From positions 62,001 through 126,000 of the forward strand of contig CAWFBW010000017.1 in the NCBI GenBank assembly GCA_963814165.1: a stretch of 64,000 nt of DNA, read 5' to 3'. Origin of the DNA: DASRAA01 sp963814165. GTDB taxonomy: Bacteria > Acidobacteriota > Terriglobia > Terriglobales > Acidobacteriaceae. A model generated the notes under the pieces. The model searched no databases. It saw nothing but the letters and a program-made list of their open reading frames with translations, and was not told the DNA's origin. Below are positions 1 to 11,366 of the stretch, piece by piece. Position 1 is the stretch's first letter, and each line of letters begins with the position of its first letter. Made by a program: the position numbers and the translations under genes.

Positions 1-2
1 GC

Positions 3-938
3 CAGCAGGTGCCGAACATTGCGGCCTCCTCGCCCATCATTGAGTTGCACGAGCGCATCACCATTCCGGAAGGAAAGGAGCGCGACGTCCTCGTGCTCGG
101 CGTCTCCGCCGAATATTACTGGGTGCGCAACCTCGAGACGCTGACCGGCCGCTTTCTGGAAGAGAATGACGTGGAGACCCGCGGCAAGGTAGCGGTCATT
201 ACCCAGAGCCTTGCCATTGCCATGTACGGCTCAACCAGCGCGGCCGTCGGTCAAACGATCAAGCTCACCGGACTGCCATTCACCGTGGTCGGCACGTTCC
301 GGGAGCGTATCGACACTTTCGGCCAGTCCGAAATCACCGACGACTCCATCCTGATCCCCTACACCACAGCACGTTTCTTCACGACGACCGACACGGTAAA
401 ACAGCTCTACTTTTCAGTGACTGACCCGTCCGATATTCCGTACGCGTCTGAGAAGATTCTGCACATTCTCCAGACCCGGCATCGGCCCGAATCGGTATTT
501 AAGGTTGACAACCTAACGGAACTGCTGGCGGTGGCCGGACGCATTGCCAATGGGCTGACGACGGTGCTTCTGTTGGTGGCTGTGCTGACCCTCCTGGTGA
601 GCGGCGTGGGAATCATGAACATCATGGCGGCCACGGTGAACTCTCGAATCCGGGAGATTGGCATACGCAAGGCCGTAGGAGCCACTAACGCCGAAATCCG
701 GGCACAATTTCTCACCGAAGCGGTACTGATTTCGCTCATCGGCGGGCTTATCGGAATCGTCATTGGCATGGCGCTGCCCATCTCGGTGCGAGTGCTGACC
801 AGCTACCGCATTCCGATCTCGGGCCTGTCGGTGATCATTGCCGTGCTGGTGTCGTCGCTGATAGGCGTCATGTTTGGCACCTTGCCCGCTGCGCGCGCTG
901 CCCGACTTGATCCAGTCGAGAGCCTGCGATGGGAATAG
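3..938 (+). CDS. MacB/FtsX-type ABC transporter permease, 5' end outside the window
   Basis: This is the C-terminal part of an inner-membrane permease of the MacB/FtsX family, which works with an ABC ATPase in export or lipoprotein handling. The open frame runs in from the window edge, so the N-terminus and first membrane helix are missing. The visible part starts with a periplasmic MacB_PCD-like domain (about residues 1-170). Three hydrophobic segments follow at about residues 180-205, 235-260 and 275-297, with the family motif REIGIRKAVGAT between the first two. The protein ends in ARLDPVESLRWE, a typical MacB-like C-terminus. The partner ATPase presumably lies upstream. The family is clear; the substrate is unknown. 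Confidence 0.85.
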   Translation, partial: QQVPNIAASSPIIELHERITIPEGKERDVLVLGVSAEYYWVRNLETLTGRFLEENDVETRGKVAVITQSLAIAMYGSTSAAVGQTIKLTGLPFTVVGTFRERIDTFGQSEITDDSILIPYTTARFFTTTDTVKQLYFSVTDPSDIPYASEKILHILQTRHRPESVFKVDNLTELLAVAGRIANGLTTVLLLVAVLTLLVSGVGIMNIMAATVNSRIREIGIRKAVGATNAEIRAQFLTEAVLISLIGGLIGIVIGMALPISVRVLTSYRIPISGLSVIIAVLVSSLIGVMFGTLPAARAARLDPVESLRWE

Positions 939-1042
939 CGAATAGTTGTCAGCGTTTAGTTGTCGGTTGTCAGTCATAGAGATTGCCGTGGCAGCGATAT
1001 GCTTTGAACTGCAAGGCGCCTGATGACCGATAATGGAAAGCG

Positions 1043-1582
1043 ATGTTGAACCAGATCACACCGCCTCGCGCCCCCAATCGTCCGCCGGAGGATGCCTTTC
1101 AACTGCTAGTGGCATGTCACCTGCGCATTCGCCACTTCGCAGCCGCGGCCGCGAAGCTCGCGCACGCGCAAGGTGCGTCTGCTGAGGACATTCGCATGTC
1201 AGCCGCCGGGGTTCACCGCTACTTGTCGGTTTCGCTGCCACTGCACGAGGCCGACGAAGAAGACACACTTCGCCCACGGTTAGAAGCAGTCGCCGACGAT
1301 CGTATGCGCCACGCGCTTGTCGCGATGCACGACCAGCATCAGGCCATCGATGAGTTGGTTGAGCGGCTTCTGCCGCTGCTCATGCTCTTGCAGCGCAATC
1401 CGGACGCGATGCACGACACCGGCAGCGAGATGTGTTCCATCACCAAGGCATTGCAGGAGATCTTCGACGCGCACCTCAAACTTGAGGAGGAAGTTGTCTT
1501 CCCTGCGATACTCAAAGCACTTCCGGAACACGAGCGGGCTGCGATGCTAAAAGAAATGCAGCAACGACGCCAACAAGGCTAG
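1043..1582 (+). CDS. Hemerythrin HHE-domain protein
   Basis: A 179-residue cytoplasmic protein predicted to be a four-helix bundle with a di-iron site. Histidines and acidic residues fall in the expected helical pattern: ACHLRIRHF near residue 30, HEADEED near 73, HDQHQAIDE near 97, and HLKLEEEVVFP near 143. HHE proteins bind oxygen or NO, or act in iron and redox stress responses; which applies here cannot be told. No signal peptide or membrane segment is visible. The gene stands alone between the permease and an ECF sigma factor, with about 100 bp upstream and 290 bp downstream in which I see no gene. Confidence 0.8.
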   Translation: MLNQITPPRAPNRPPEDAFQLLVACHLRIRHFAAAAAKLAHAQGASAEDIRMSAAGVHRYLSVSLPLHEADEEDTLRPRLEAVADDRMRHALVAMHDQHQAIDELVERLLPLLMLLQRNPDAMHDTGSEMCSITKALQEIFDAHLKLEEEVVFPAILKALPEHERAAMLKEMQQRRQQG

Positions 1583-1873
1583 GTGCACTCGGCCAAGGCT
1601 TGCGGAAACCACGCTGTACGTCACTCCTCGCTCCCACGACGAGTACCGCCGGTAAAGCATTCGCCGCAGCTTTTTCCCAAGAGCTGCTTTGTCCCTGCCA
1701 GTTGTCGGCGAAAGGGCTTTGCTGATATCTTCACGTGGTTTCAGCTTGCTACATGCCCTACGAGAGATCGGGCGAATTTGGATTTTGCGGAGCGAAAAAA
1801 GTCATTCTCGCGCGAACCTTGCCACTTGTGTGAGAGTGCACAATCTGGCATCCCCTTGACTGCGTATTAATAG

Positions 1874-2437
1874 ATGGAACCAATGGACAAGAGCCCGGGA
1901 ACCCCGACGGATGCAGGAAACGACATGCGCCTGGTGGCGCGGGTCCGTGCCGGCGACCAGCAGGCGCTGGCCGAGCTCTATGATCGCTATTCCGGCGTGG
2001 TTTACGCGGTGGCGCTTCGCATTCTGCAGGACACCGGCGCCGCGGAAGACCTGCTGCAGGATGTTTTTCTGCAGTTGTGGCGTAAGCCCGAGGCCTTCGA
2101 CAGCAGCCGCGGCAGTCTTGGGCCATGGCTGGCGGTGATAGCCCGCCACCGGTCGATCGACCGGCTGCGGCAGCGGCGTCCGGAGAGCGATATTGAAGAC
2201 TGTGTCATTGCCAGCGCCACGGATTTGCGCGACGAAACTGAGCGTTCGCTGGTGATTGAGAAAGTGCGGGTGGTGATGAACGAAATGAGTCCCGACCAGC
2301 GTACCGCGATGGAGATGGCTTTCTTTCAGGGGTTGACGCATACCGAAATAGCGGAGAAGACGGGCGAGCCTCTGGGAACGATCAAGACCCGTATCCGCAG
2401 TGGCCTGCAGATGTTGCGGAAGCGGTTTGCAAGTTGA
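1874..2437 (+). CDS. ECF-type RNA polymerase sigma factor
   Basis: An alternative sigma factor of 187 residues. Region 2 spans about residues 20-95: it opens with LAELYDRYSGVVYAVALRIL, has the acidic stretch AEDLLQDVFLQLW, and continues to a basic RSIDRLRQRR. Region 4 spans about residues 135-185, with a helix-turn-helix around LTHTEIAEKTGEPLGTIKTRI. Its stop lies 7 bp before the start of a zinc-finger anti-sigma gene, the usual sigma/anti-sigma operon. This suggests SigK-type regulation by membrane sequestration. Two ATGs (1874 and 1883) could serve as the start; the first is used here. Confidence 0.9.
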   Translation: MEPMDKSPGTPTDAGNDMRLVARVRAGDQQALAELYDRYSGVVYAVALRILQDTGAAEDLLQDVFLQLWRKPEAFDSSRGSLGPWLAVIARHRSIDRLRQRRPESDIEDCVIASATDLRDETERSLVIEKVRVVMNEMSPDQRTAMEMAFFQGLTHTEIAEKTGEPLGTIKTRIRSGLQMLRKRFAS

Positions 2438-2444
2438 AGACGGT

Positions 2445-3229
2445 ATGAAGACGCACGAACAATTCGCCGACGACCTCGCGCTCTACGCGCTGGAAGAGCT
2501 GACTGGCAGCGAGCGCCAGGAGTTCGAGCAGCACATGGAGACTTGTGCCTCTTGCCGTCGCGAAGTGCAGTCCCTGCGCGGCGATCTGAGTCTTCTGGCT
2601 CTTTCGGGGGCGGGCCCGCGGCCACCCGCGCGAAGTAAGGACCGCTTGATGCGCGCCATCGCCGCCGAACCTCGCGGAGTTTCGGCTCCCGCGCCGCGCT
2701 CCGGTGCCGCGTCGGGGCCTGAGCTGGGGACTGATTCCTGCCGTCGTGGCGCTTGGGTTGTTGTTCGCCGTAGGCACGCTGTGGACGAAGAACCAGGGAC
2801 TGCAGCACAAACTCGAAAGCCTGGCGCGCCTGTACCGGGGCACCGGCGAGCAACTTCAGCAAGCTAATGAGCGCTTGCGTCTGCTTTCGGCGCCGGATGC
2901 CGTGCAGGTTTCTCTCAGTCCGCAGTCGGAGCCGCGCAAGCCGCACGCTACTGCCATCTACAGCCCGTCGCAGCGCGAATGATGCTGATGGCCGGCAACC
3001 TCGCGCCGGTGCCTGCCGGTAAGGCGTATGAGCTGTGGATCATCCCGACCCAAGGCGCGCCGATGCCCGCAGGTATATTCAGCCCGACGAGCATGGCAAT
3101 GCGGTGATGATGGACCACGCCATGCCGGAGGGAGTCGTCGCCAAAGCGTTCGCGGTGACGCTGGAGGACGAAGCCGGCTCGCGACAAACCAACCTCTCCT
3201 ATTTTGATGGTGGGAACGCGGGGCTGTAG
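2445..3229 (+). CDS. RskA-like zinc-finger anti-sigma factor, frameshifted
   Basis: Membrane anti-sigma factor that should hold the upstream ECF sigma inactive. The reading is spread over three frames. The first part (2445 to about 2700) carries the zinc-binding HMETCASC motif (HxxxCxxC). The next frame (about 2704-2982) has the membrane helix LIPAVVALGLLFAVGTLW and a coiled-coil-like stretch. A third (2979 to about 3080) encodes AGNLAPVPAGKAYELWIIP, and a fourth piece (about 3075-3229) encodes the end of the RskA C-terminal domain. Order and content are complete, so at least three indels have broken a normal gene. Given similar damage in dnaG next door, sequencing error is more likely than decay. 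Boundaries between pieces are approximate. Confidence 0.7.
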
Positions 3230-3284
3230 AGGGGCATTGCATTCTGAGCGTTCGTACGGGTGAATCCCGGTCGGGAGCGACTCG

Positions 3285-4078
3285 ATGCGTGCCGCTTCCC
3301 ATCCTCATACGATTCGCGCTTTTACTGCAGTCGCATTGAGCCTAGCGATGGTCGCGATGCAGGTATTCCGCTATCGCCCGCTGCTTGCGATGCCCGGGGC
3401 CTTCGCGTATGTCCTGAAAACTGCGCTCGTGCTCCTGCTGTACGGGGTGATTATCACGTGGGTAACTGGAAGCAACCGGTCACCTTCCAGGAAGCGCTGC
3501 GGATTGGGACGCCGGTTGGACTGGTCGCTGCAGCGTTACAAATCGCGCATCTGGCAACAGAAGATTTTTCCACATCGAGAGTCCTTGGGTGGCCATGCTG
3601 GCACTGACCTCAATGCTCGGCACATTTTTGATCTGGGGCGTTGCCGGATATCGAAGCGCGCAACGGACAGGAGCCATTGTGCAGGGTATAGTGGCGGGCT
3701 GCTGGAGCGCGATCGTGACAATGTCGATACTCGTGACTTTCGGATTTGCCTTCGAGTTCTACTTGGCTGTGCCGAAGCCGGAGTATGTTGCCACTTGGGG
3801 AGAATACGCTCGCAGTGGGTGGACGGATGCGCGTGCCTTTGCTATTGCCAACACCCTCGACTCGGCTTTTTCACATCTCGCACTTGGGACTACTATTCGG
3901 TGCCATCTTCGGTTGGGGTGCCGCCGTCATCGCCACGCTCGGCTCCCGAACATCTCGTCCCGGCAGCGGGACACGATTAGATGCGGGAGGAAACTTCCTA
4001 TTCTTCCACTGCCATTTTGCGCGTAATCCACACGGGGATCTACGCATCCCGTATTTCTCGACTTGGCGAGCGGCGTAA
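3285..4078 (+). CDS. Predicted multi-pass membrane protein, frameshifted
   Basis: I do not recognise the family. Pieces in three frames join into a protein of about 230-260 residues with roughly six hydrophobic segments. They are AFTAVALSLAMVAMQVF and YVLKTALVLLLYGVIITWV from 3285, LRIGTPVGLVAAALQIAHL near 3500, LALTSMLGTFLIWGVAGY from about 3595, GIVAGCWSAIVTMSILVTFG near 3690, and GLLFGAIFGWGAAVIATLG near 3890. At least three frame changes are needed. It lies between the anti-sigma gene and dnaG, and its end is uncertain (stops at 4026 or 4078 depending on frame). Function unknown. Confidence 0.45.
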
Positions 4079-4098
4079 CCTGGCAGACACTACGTAGC

Positions 4099-5975
4099 AT
4101 GGCCCAACCCGGCGATTTTGCCAGCACCGTCAAGCAGCAGGCCGACATCGTCCGCATTGTGGGCGAGTACGTCAAGCTGCGCAAGAGCGGCGCGCAAAAC
4201 TACTCAGGGCTGTGTCCCTTCCACCAGGAAAAGACCGCGTCGTTCTCGGTGCACGCCGGCAACCAGTTCTTCCACTGCTTCGGCTGCAATGCCGGAGGCG
4301 ATGTCTTCACCTTCGTCCAGAAGATCGAGAACATCACCTTCCCCGAAGCCGTGCGCATGGTGGCCGAAAAACTCGGCATCCCGATGCCGAAGGTCACTTA
4401 CTCGTCGCCGGAGGAGGCGCGGCAAGCCAAGCAGCGCGGCGGCCTGCTCGACATCCACGAGCGTGCCTGCGCATTTTTCCAGGAGCAATTAAGCGCCCCG
4501 AGGCGGCACATGCGCGCGAGTATCTGAAAACCCGCGGCCTCGACGCCGAGACAATTGCAGAATTCCGCATCGGCTTCGCGCCGGAGTCGGGCTTCCTGTT
4601 GCGCGACGCGGTGCGCGGCCAGTTCGATGAAGAGATCATGCGCGAGTCGGGACTGTTCTCCTGGAAGGACAAGAGCAGTCGCCAGTGTGAGTGAGCAGCG
4701 ACAGTCACAGCGGCGAAGCAGGCAACGCCAAAGACTTCGCTCTACTCGAAGTTTCGCAACCGCGTGATGTTTCCCATCGCCAACGAGCAGGGCAAGGTGA
4801 TCGCCTTCACCGGGCGCACGCTGGCCACCGACGAGAAGTCCGGGCCGAAATATCTCAACTCGCCGGAGACGCCGATCTATTCCAAGTCGCGCGTGCTGTT
4901 CAATCTCGACAAGGCGAAGGAGGCCATCCGCAAACTCGACTACGCCATTCTGGTCGAGGGCCAGATGGACTGCATCTCCGTGTATTCCGCGGGTTTGCGC
5001 AACGTCATCGCCAGCTCGGGCACGGCTTTCACCGATCCTCAGGCGCGCCTGCTGGGCCGCTTCAGCAAGAAGATCGTGGTGAACTTCGATCCTGACACCG
5101 CCGGAGCCGCTGCGGCCGAGCGCTCACTGGCGCTGCTGGTGAGCGAGGACTTCGAGATCAAGGTGCTCACGCTGGAGGCCGGCTTCGATCCCGACCTCTA
5201 CATCCGCAGCAAGGGCGTCGACAGCCTACGCGGAAGCCCTCGGCCACTCGCAGAAGTATTTCGACTACCTCATCGAGCGGGCGCGCGCGCTGCACCCTGT
5301 CCGCACGCCCGAAGGCAAGGTGAAGGCCCTGAACTATCTGCTGCCGCATATCCAGCGCGTGCCCAGCCGCATCGTGCGTGACGAACTGGCCGAACGAAAT
5401 CTCGCATCGCTTGGGCATCGAATCGTCGGTACTGCGCCAGGAAGTTCGTCACGCTGCCACGGCACGCTCGGCTGCGCGGGTGAATGCGCCAGCGCGCGGC
5501 ACAGCTCACCGATGCCGAGCGCGTGCTGATTCGCGCTCTGGCCAGCCGCGATCTCGGGCACGCACCTGACTCCGCGACGCGAGGGCTTGGATCCCGACTT
5601 CGATCCGGCGCGCCAGGCGCACTACTTCCTCACGCAGGAGCGGTTGCACGAAGGCTCGGCGCGCAAGCACTGATCGATGCGTTGCTCACTGCACACGAGC
5701 AGGGACTGGATCCCATGCGCCTGCCGCTCGACGATAACGATCGCCGCCTCATTGCGTCTGTGCTGATGGATGGTCGCGAAGAGCTGACACCCGAGCTGCT
5801 GGAAAACGCGGTGCGCTCGCTGCGGCAGCGCGCCATCCTGCGCCAGCTTGATGACCTGCAGCACGAATTGAAGGACGCCGAGCGCCGGAACGACGCAGCC
5901 GCCTCGGCGCGCCTGTTGCAGGAGCGCGTCCGGCTGCGGCGAGCCATGACTGCGGTCGGCGAGGCTGCCCTGTAA
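4099..5975 (+). CDS. dnaG: DNA primase DnaG, multiply frameshifted
   Basis: DnaG makes RNA primers at the replication fork. The ATG at 4099 (MAQPGDFASTVKQQADIVRI) is chosen over an in-frame TTG at 4063. The N-terminal CHC2 zinc ribbon is intact: CPFHQEKTASF, then HCFGCNAGGDVF. The TOPRIM core follows (LVEGQMDCISVYSAG, VVNFDPDTAGAAAAE). The C-terminal helicase-interaction region reaches GLDPMRLPLDDNDRRLI and ends at 5975. The frame changes near 4490, 5222, 5397, about 5470 and twice between about 5570 and 5670. An in-frame TGA at 4692, in the variable linker before YSKFRNRVMFP, may reflect two further compensating indels. The 5222 and 5397 shifts each look like one extra base. The gene is essential and sits before rpoD, so these are most likely sequence errors. 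Confidence 0.9.
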
Positions 5976-6168
5976 GCTCCGTGTTTTGCAGTAGTTTACA
6001 TGACTGCTTGGCCGACGTGGTTGAACCAGCCCGTGATGCACGCCAAGTCCTTGCAACGAATGGTACTTCCGTATCATCCAACCTGTATCGCGCATTTGTG
6101 TGGTCTCTGGTGAACCACATCGGCAACTGCCGCGGCGCTGAAAGCACTGGGTAGGCGGGCCCTAACTG

Positions 6169-6177
6169 TGCTAAAAT
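6169..6177 (+). promoter_or_regulatory. Predicted extended -10 promoter of rpoD
   Basis: TGCTAAAAT at 6169-6177 matches an extended -10 element (TGn plus a TATAAT-like hexamer). No convincing -35 is visible. Transcription would start near 6184, which excludes the upstream GTG at 6168 as the rpoD start and favours the TTG at 6279. The rest of the 303-bp gap 5976-6278 shows nothing else I can name. Confidence 0.4.
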
Positions 6178-6278
6178 CTATAAGTTTCCGCATACAGATG
6201 GTACTCCTCGTACCACTCCCGCCGTATTGTGCACTGAACAATCGCGTCCGCCGCGGCGGACGCCGAGGAAAATCCGCT

Positions 6279-7970
<1,692 letters not shown>

Positions 7971-7995
7971 ATAGGAACGAGCTAACAATAACGAT

Positions 7996-8026
7996 AAAAG
8001 GCGCGAGAAATCGCGCCTTTTGCTTT
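7996..8026 (+). terminator. Rho-independent terminator after rpoD
   Basis: Perfect 7-bp stem GGCGCGA/TCGCGCC (8000-8006 with 8011-8017), GAAA loop, preceded by AAAA and followed by TTTTGCTTT. It starts 25 bp after the rpoD stop. Confidence 0.9.
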
Positions 8027-8198
8027 ACAGTTTCATTTACCTCGCCCGCTGCCGCCAGCGATGACGCAGCATGAAGCTTGGATTCCTCCGTCGATCCGAG
8101 TCGCGAATCATCGCCGGGCAGAGACTCACCCCGGATTACACCCGCTCCGTCACAATTGACGCCACGCTGAGTTCCTTCGTCTGTAGTATCAGGGTGCC

Positions 8199-10062
8199 AT
8201 GGACGTTTACCGCAAATTGCCGGCCCTCCTCCTGCTGGTAGGGTTGCTCCTCGCGTTTGGGTTGCCTGTCACTGCCAAAGATGCGGCGCAGCAAATCAAA
8301 GCTGAAATCGCCCGCCTCCAGGAACTGATGAAAGACCAGCCCATTGTGGATAAGAATTTCGCGGAAGTCCCCAACATGGTGAACACCGTCCTCAAAGCAG
8401 CCGACGATGCCGCGAAGGCCGGCCAAATCTATCTCGCTCTGGAGAAACTGGGTCAGGCTGAGGACCTGTTACAGGGCGCGCGCCGGGCTGCCTCGAAATC
8501 CGAGGTCGAGAAGGGCGGCTATCCCGCGTTCGAATCGCAGTGGAAGGTGGTCAGCCTGCGTCTCACCGCGCTCGACAAGGAGGCGCACGCCAAGCAATGG
8601 GACCGCACGCCCCTCGCCGTACGGGCGCTGGCCGAAGCTGCGCAGGGCAGGGCGATACCTCTCCTCGAAGGCGGCCAGGGATTTGCCGTCGCGATAGGAC
8701 CGAAGGACGGATTGTTCTACGTAGGGCAGGCGGAGGGTGAAGCTGACTTCGCGACGTTCTGCGGCACCTTGAATCTCGCCGGGAAAGACCCCGCTTTTTC
8801 ATTGCGGTCATGGCTGCCTGAACTGCAAAGCATACAGGCAAGAACCAATGCTGCCTTCCAGCCGCCACAGTCCATCGCATTACACAGCCGCTTCATCGCA
8901 TTGAACTCGTCCATCAAGCTGGCGCAGGAACTCGACGCATCCAGGTTTTACGCGGGCGCTCTCTTCTCCTACCTGGAGGCGGTTCGGCACTATGGCATGC
9001 TAACCGCCAAACCGCTTGATGCCGCGCAGCAGGCAAAGTTGAAGCAAGACTTGGTTGCGGCCAGCAAACAGCTTGCTGCATCTGCAAACGACGAATCGAT
9101 TGCGCAGCTCTTTGTGCAGCGTGCGCAATCCTACACTTCGCACCCCGACGGCTCGGCCCCAACTGCTGATGAGTGGCGTGGCGCGCGCGTCATCCTCGAT
9201 CAGGTGCTGCCGGCCTATGAAGCCGCCCAGAAACCGGCTGCGGCGATCGAACAGGCATCCGGCAAGACAGTGGACATCACGCTGGTCCGCTGGCCCTACA
9301 CTTGAAACATCTCCGACCCAGCAAGTTTGCTGGTACAGGAAGTCGCAGCGAAGTATCCCGGAAGAGTAACCTTCGTCAGCGAGAATTTCGGCGCGTCAAA
9401 ACTGGCCGATCGCTACGGGGTGAAAGGCTATCCGGCGGTGTTCGTGGATGACGTTCTGGTGGCCGTGCCGCGCGATTTTGGCTACTTCGGCGAAGTGGAA
9501 GGCACCGGCCGCTACGCGCCCTGGAAGAACGCCGACAACCAGGCGAAGTTCAAGGCCGATCTCACCCGCATGATCGACCTGATCCTCGCGGGCAAGAAAG
9601 ACGTGGTCAGCCAGGAGCACGCCAACACCAGCGGAGCAGTCAGCGAAATCGCCGCGCTTCCCAACTTCAAACTGACCGACCTCTCCGGGAATCCGCTGAC
9701 CACTGACCAACTTTCCGGACGCGTGGTGCTGGTGGAGTTCTGGGCCACATGGTGTCCGCCCTGCCGCTCGACATTGCAGTGGCTGGGCGAGTTGAAACAA
9801 CGATATGGCGACAATCTTGCGGTTGTGGCGGTGGCGGTCGAATCGCCCGAGGACCAGATACGCTCGACGGTAACCTCGCTAAGCCCCGATCTGCAGATGG
9901 GCCATCGCCGATGCGCCCACTGCCGCGGCTTTCGGCGACATTACTTCTGTTCCCACGATGTTTCTGTTCGATCGCTCGGGAAAGACCGCGCGCGTGCTCT
10001 ACGGCGCTCCACCCGACCTCCACGAGCAGGCAGAGGCCACTCTAAATGCGCTGGTGAAGTAG
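8199..10062 (+). CDS. Exported thioredoxin-like/TlpA fusion, candidate selenoprotein (in-frame TGA at 9303)
   Basis: Predicted secreted redox protein of about 620 residues. It has a signal peptide (LPALLLLVGLLLAFG, cleavage near residue 26) and a helical region of unknown fold to about residue 355. A thioredoxin-fold domain follows, then a TlpA-type domain with active site WATWCPPCRS. Codon 369 is TGA (9303-9305). The frame continues on both sides as VDITLVRWPYT-(TGA)-NISDPASLLVQEV, then VSENFGASKLADRYGVKGYP. This places the TGA at the end of the first thioredoxin strand, where the redox cysteine normally sits. A SECIS-like hairpin follows at 9318-9333. I infer selenocysteine. Separately, one extra base near 9897 shifts the frame; after correction the protein ends ATLNALVK at 10062. 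Family context is inferred; a Cys-to-stop base error is the alternative. Confidence 0.75.
9318..9333 (+). promoter_or_regulatory. Candidate bacterial SECIS element (thioredoxin-like gene)
   Basis: Stem CCAGCA/TGCTGG (9318-9323 with 9328-9333) closing an AGTT loop. The loop G at 9325 is 20 nt after the TGA, inside the 16-37 nt range known for bacterial SECIS hairpins, and G is among the first two loop bases as the consensus requires. It lies within the coding frame (PASLL). Confidence 0.6.
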
Positions 10063-10067
10063 CTACT

Positions 10068-10427
10068 TCATCCGCCCTTCTTCAGAAACACGTTCTCGAT
10101 CATGTTCCGCATGAAGTGTCCGCCAAAGCCGCCCGCGCTGGCGGCCAGTAGTTGCAGAAAGACCGCGTACACCTGTCCGCGATCGTGCGGCCATTTCACA
10201 ATGAACTGGTAGTAGGCCAGCACGAGGGGCAAGCCGATCCACACCAGCAGCACCCAGCGCCAGGGCCGCTGTGGCTTCCACACGCCGAACAACATGGCGA
10301 ACCCCACCATGCACAACGCAGTCAGCAGCGCATCGTCTACCATCTGGTTGACCCAGCCGGAGAAGATGCCACTCACTGCGGCAAAGACGTAGATGAACGG
10401 ATTCGTGCGGTCTCGTGTGTCGGTCAT
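10068..10427 (-). CDS. Small predicted membrane protein
   Basis: 119 residues, not recognised as a named family. About three hydrophobic segments are visible: FIYVFAAVSGIFSGWV, LLTALCMVGFAMLFGVW, and WVLLVWIGLPLVLAYYQFIV. The C-terminal part is glycine-rich (AASAGGFGGHF). It ends 5 bp from the stop of the convergent thioredoxin-like gene and starts 6 bp after the 3-hydroxyacyl-CoA dehydrogenase gene, so it is probably the last gene of that minus-strand operon. Function unknown. Confidence 0.65.
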   Translation of the reverse strand: MTDTRDRTNPFIYVFAAVSGIFSGWVNQMVDDALLTALCMVGFAMLFGVWKPQRPWRWVLLVWIGLPLVLAYYQFIVKWPHDRGQVYAVFLQLLAASAGGFGGHFMRNMIENVFLKKGG

Positions 10428-10433
10428 GGTTTC

Positions 10434-11281
10434 TTAGTATTGGTAAAATCCGCGCCCTGATTTGCGGCCCAGCCAACCTGCATCGACCATCTTGATCAGC
10501 AGCGGGCACGGCCGATACTTGGGATCGCCAAGACCATTGTGCATGACGCGCATGATGTCGAGGCACACGTCGAGCCCGATGAAGTCGGCCAGCGTCAGCG
10601 GCCCCATAGGATGCGCCATGCCCAGCTTGAACACTTCGTCCACTGCCTGCGGAGTGGCCACGCCTTCCATCACCGCGTACATGGCCTCGTTGAGCAGCGG
10701 CATCAGCACCCGGTTCGAGACGAATCCCGGCGCGTCATTCACTTCGACCGGCGTCTTCCCCAGCTTTTCCGCCAGCGCCTTCACCGTCGCATAGGTCTCG
10801 TCCGAAGTCGCCAGCCCGCGAATCACCTCGACCAGCTTCATCATCGGCACTGGGTTGAAGAAGTGCATCCCGATCACCTTGTCCGCACGCTTGGTTACCG
10901 CCGCCAGCTTCGTGATCGAGATCGACGACGTATTCGACGACAGAATCACCTCTGGCCGGCAGAACTGGTCGAGGTCCCGGAACAGTTCCGACTTGATCTC
11001 GAAGCGCTCACTCGCCGCCTCAACAACGAAATCGCAAGCCGCAAGCCGCATGCGATCCACCGTCGTCGTGATCCGCGCGAACGCTGCATCGCGCGCCTCG
11101 CTGTGATCTTCTCCTTGGCGACCTCGCGCTCCAGGTTCTTGCGGATGGTCTCCAGCCCGCGATCGAGGAAGCGCTGCTCGACATCGACCAAGACTACCTC
11201 ATAGCCTGACTTCGCATACACGTGGGCAATGCCGTTGCCCATGGTGCCTGCGCCAATTACTCCAACATTCTTGATTTCCAT
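10434..11281 (-). CDS. 3-hydroxybutyryl/3-hydroxyacyl-CoA dehydrogenase, one frameshift
   Basis: NAD-dependent oxidation of 3-hydroxyacyl-CoA (fatty acid or butyrate metabolism), cytoplasmic. The ATG at 11281 follows AGAGG at good spacing and begins MEIKNVGVIGAGTMGNGIAH, a Rossmann nucleotide site. The second frame carries SSNTSSISITKLA, the catalytic-His motif HFFNPVPMMKLVEVI, VNDAPGFVSNRVLMPLLNEA and the C-terminal domain GMAHPMGPLTLADFIGLD. The frame changes near 11085, where one base appears to be missing; otherwise the protein is full length (about 283 residues). It lies downstream of the PP2C gene on the same strand. Confidence 0.88.
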
Positions 11282-11366
11282 GATGATGACCTCTGCTGCC
11301 AACCCTATTCACAACGAGTTGGCATAACAAAACAGACGAGTGTACCAGAGGCTTAAGGAGCCGGGC

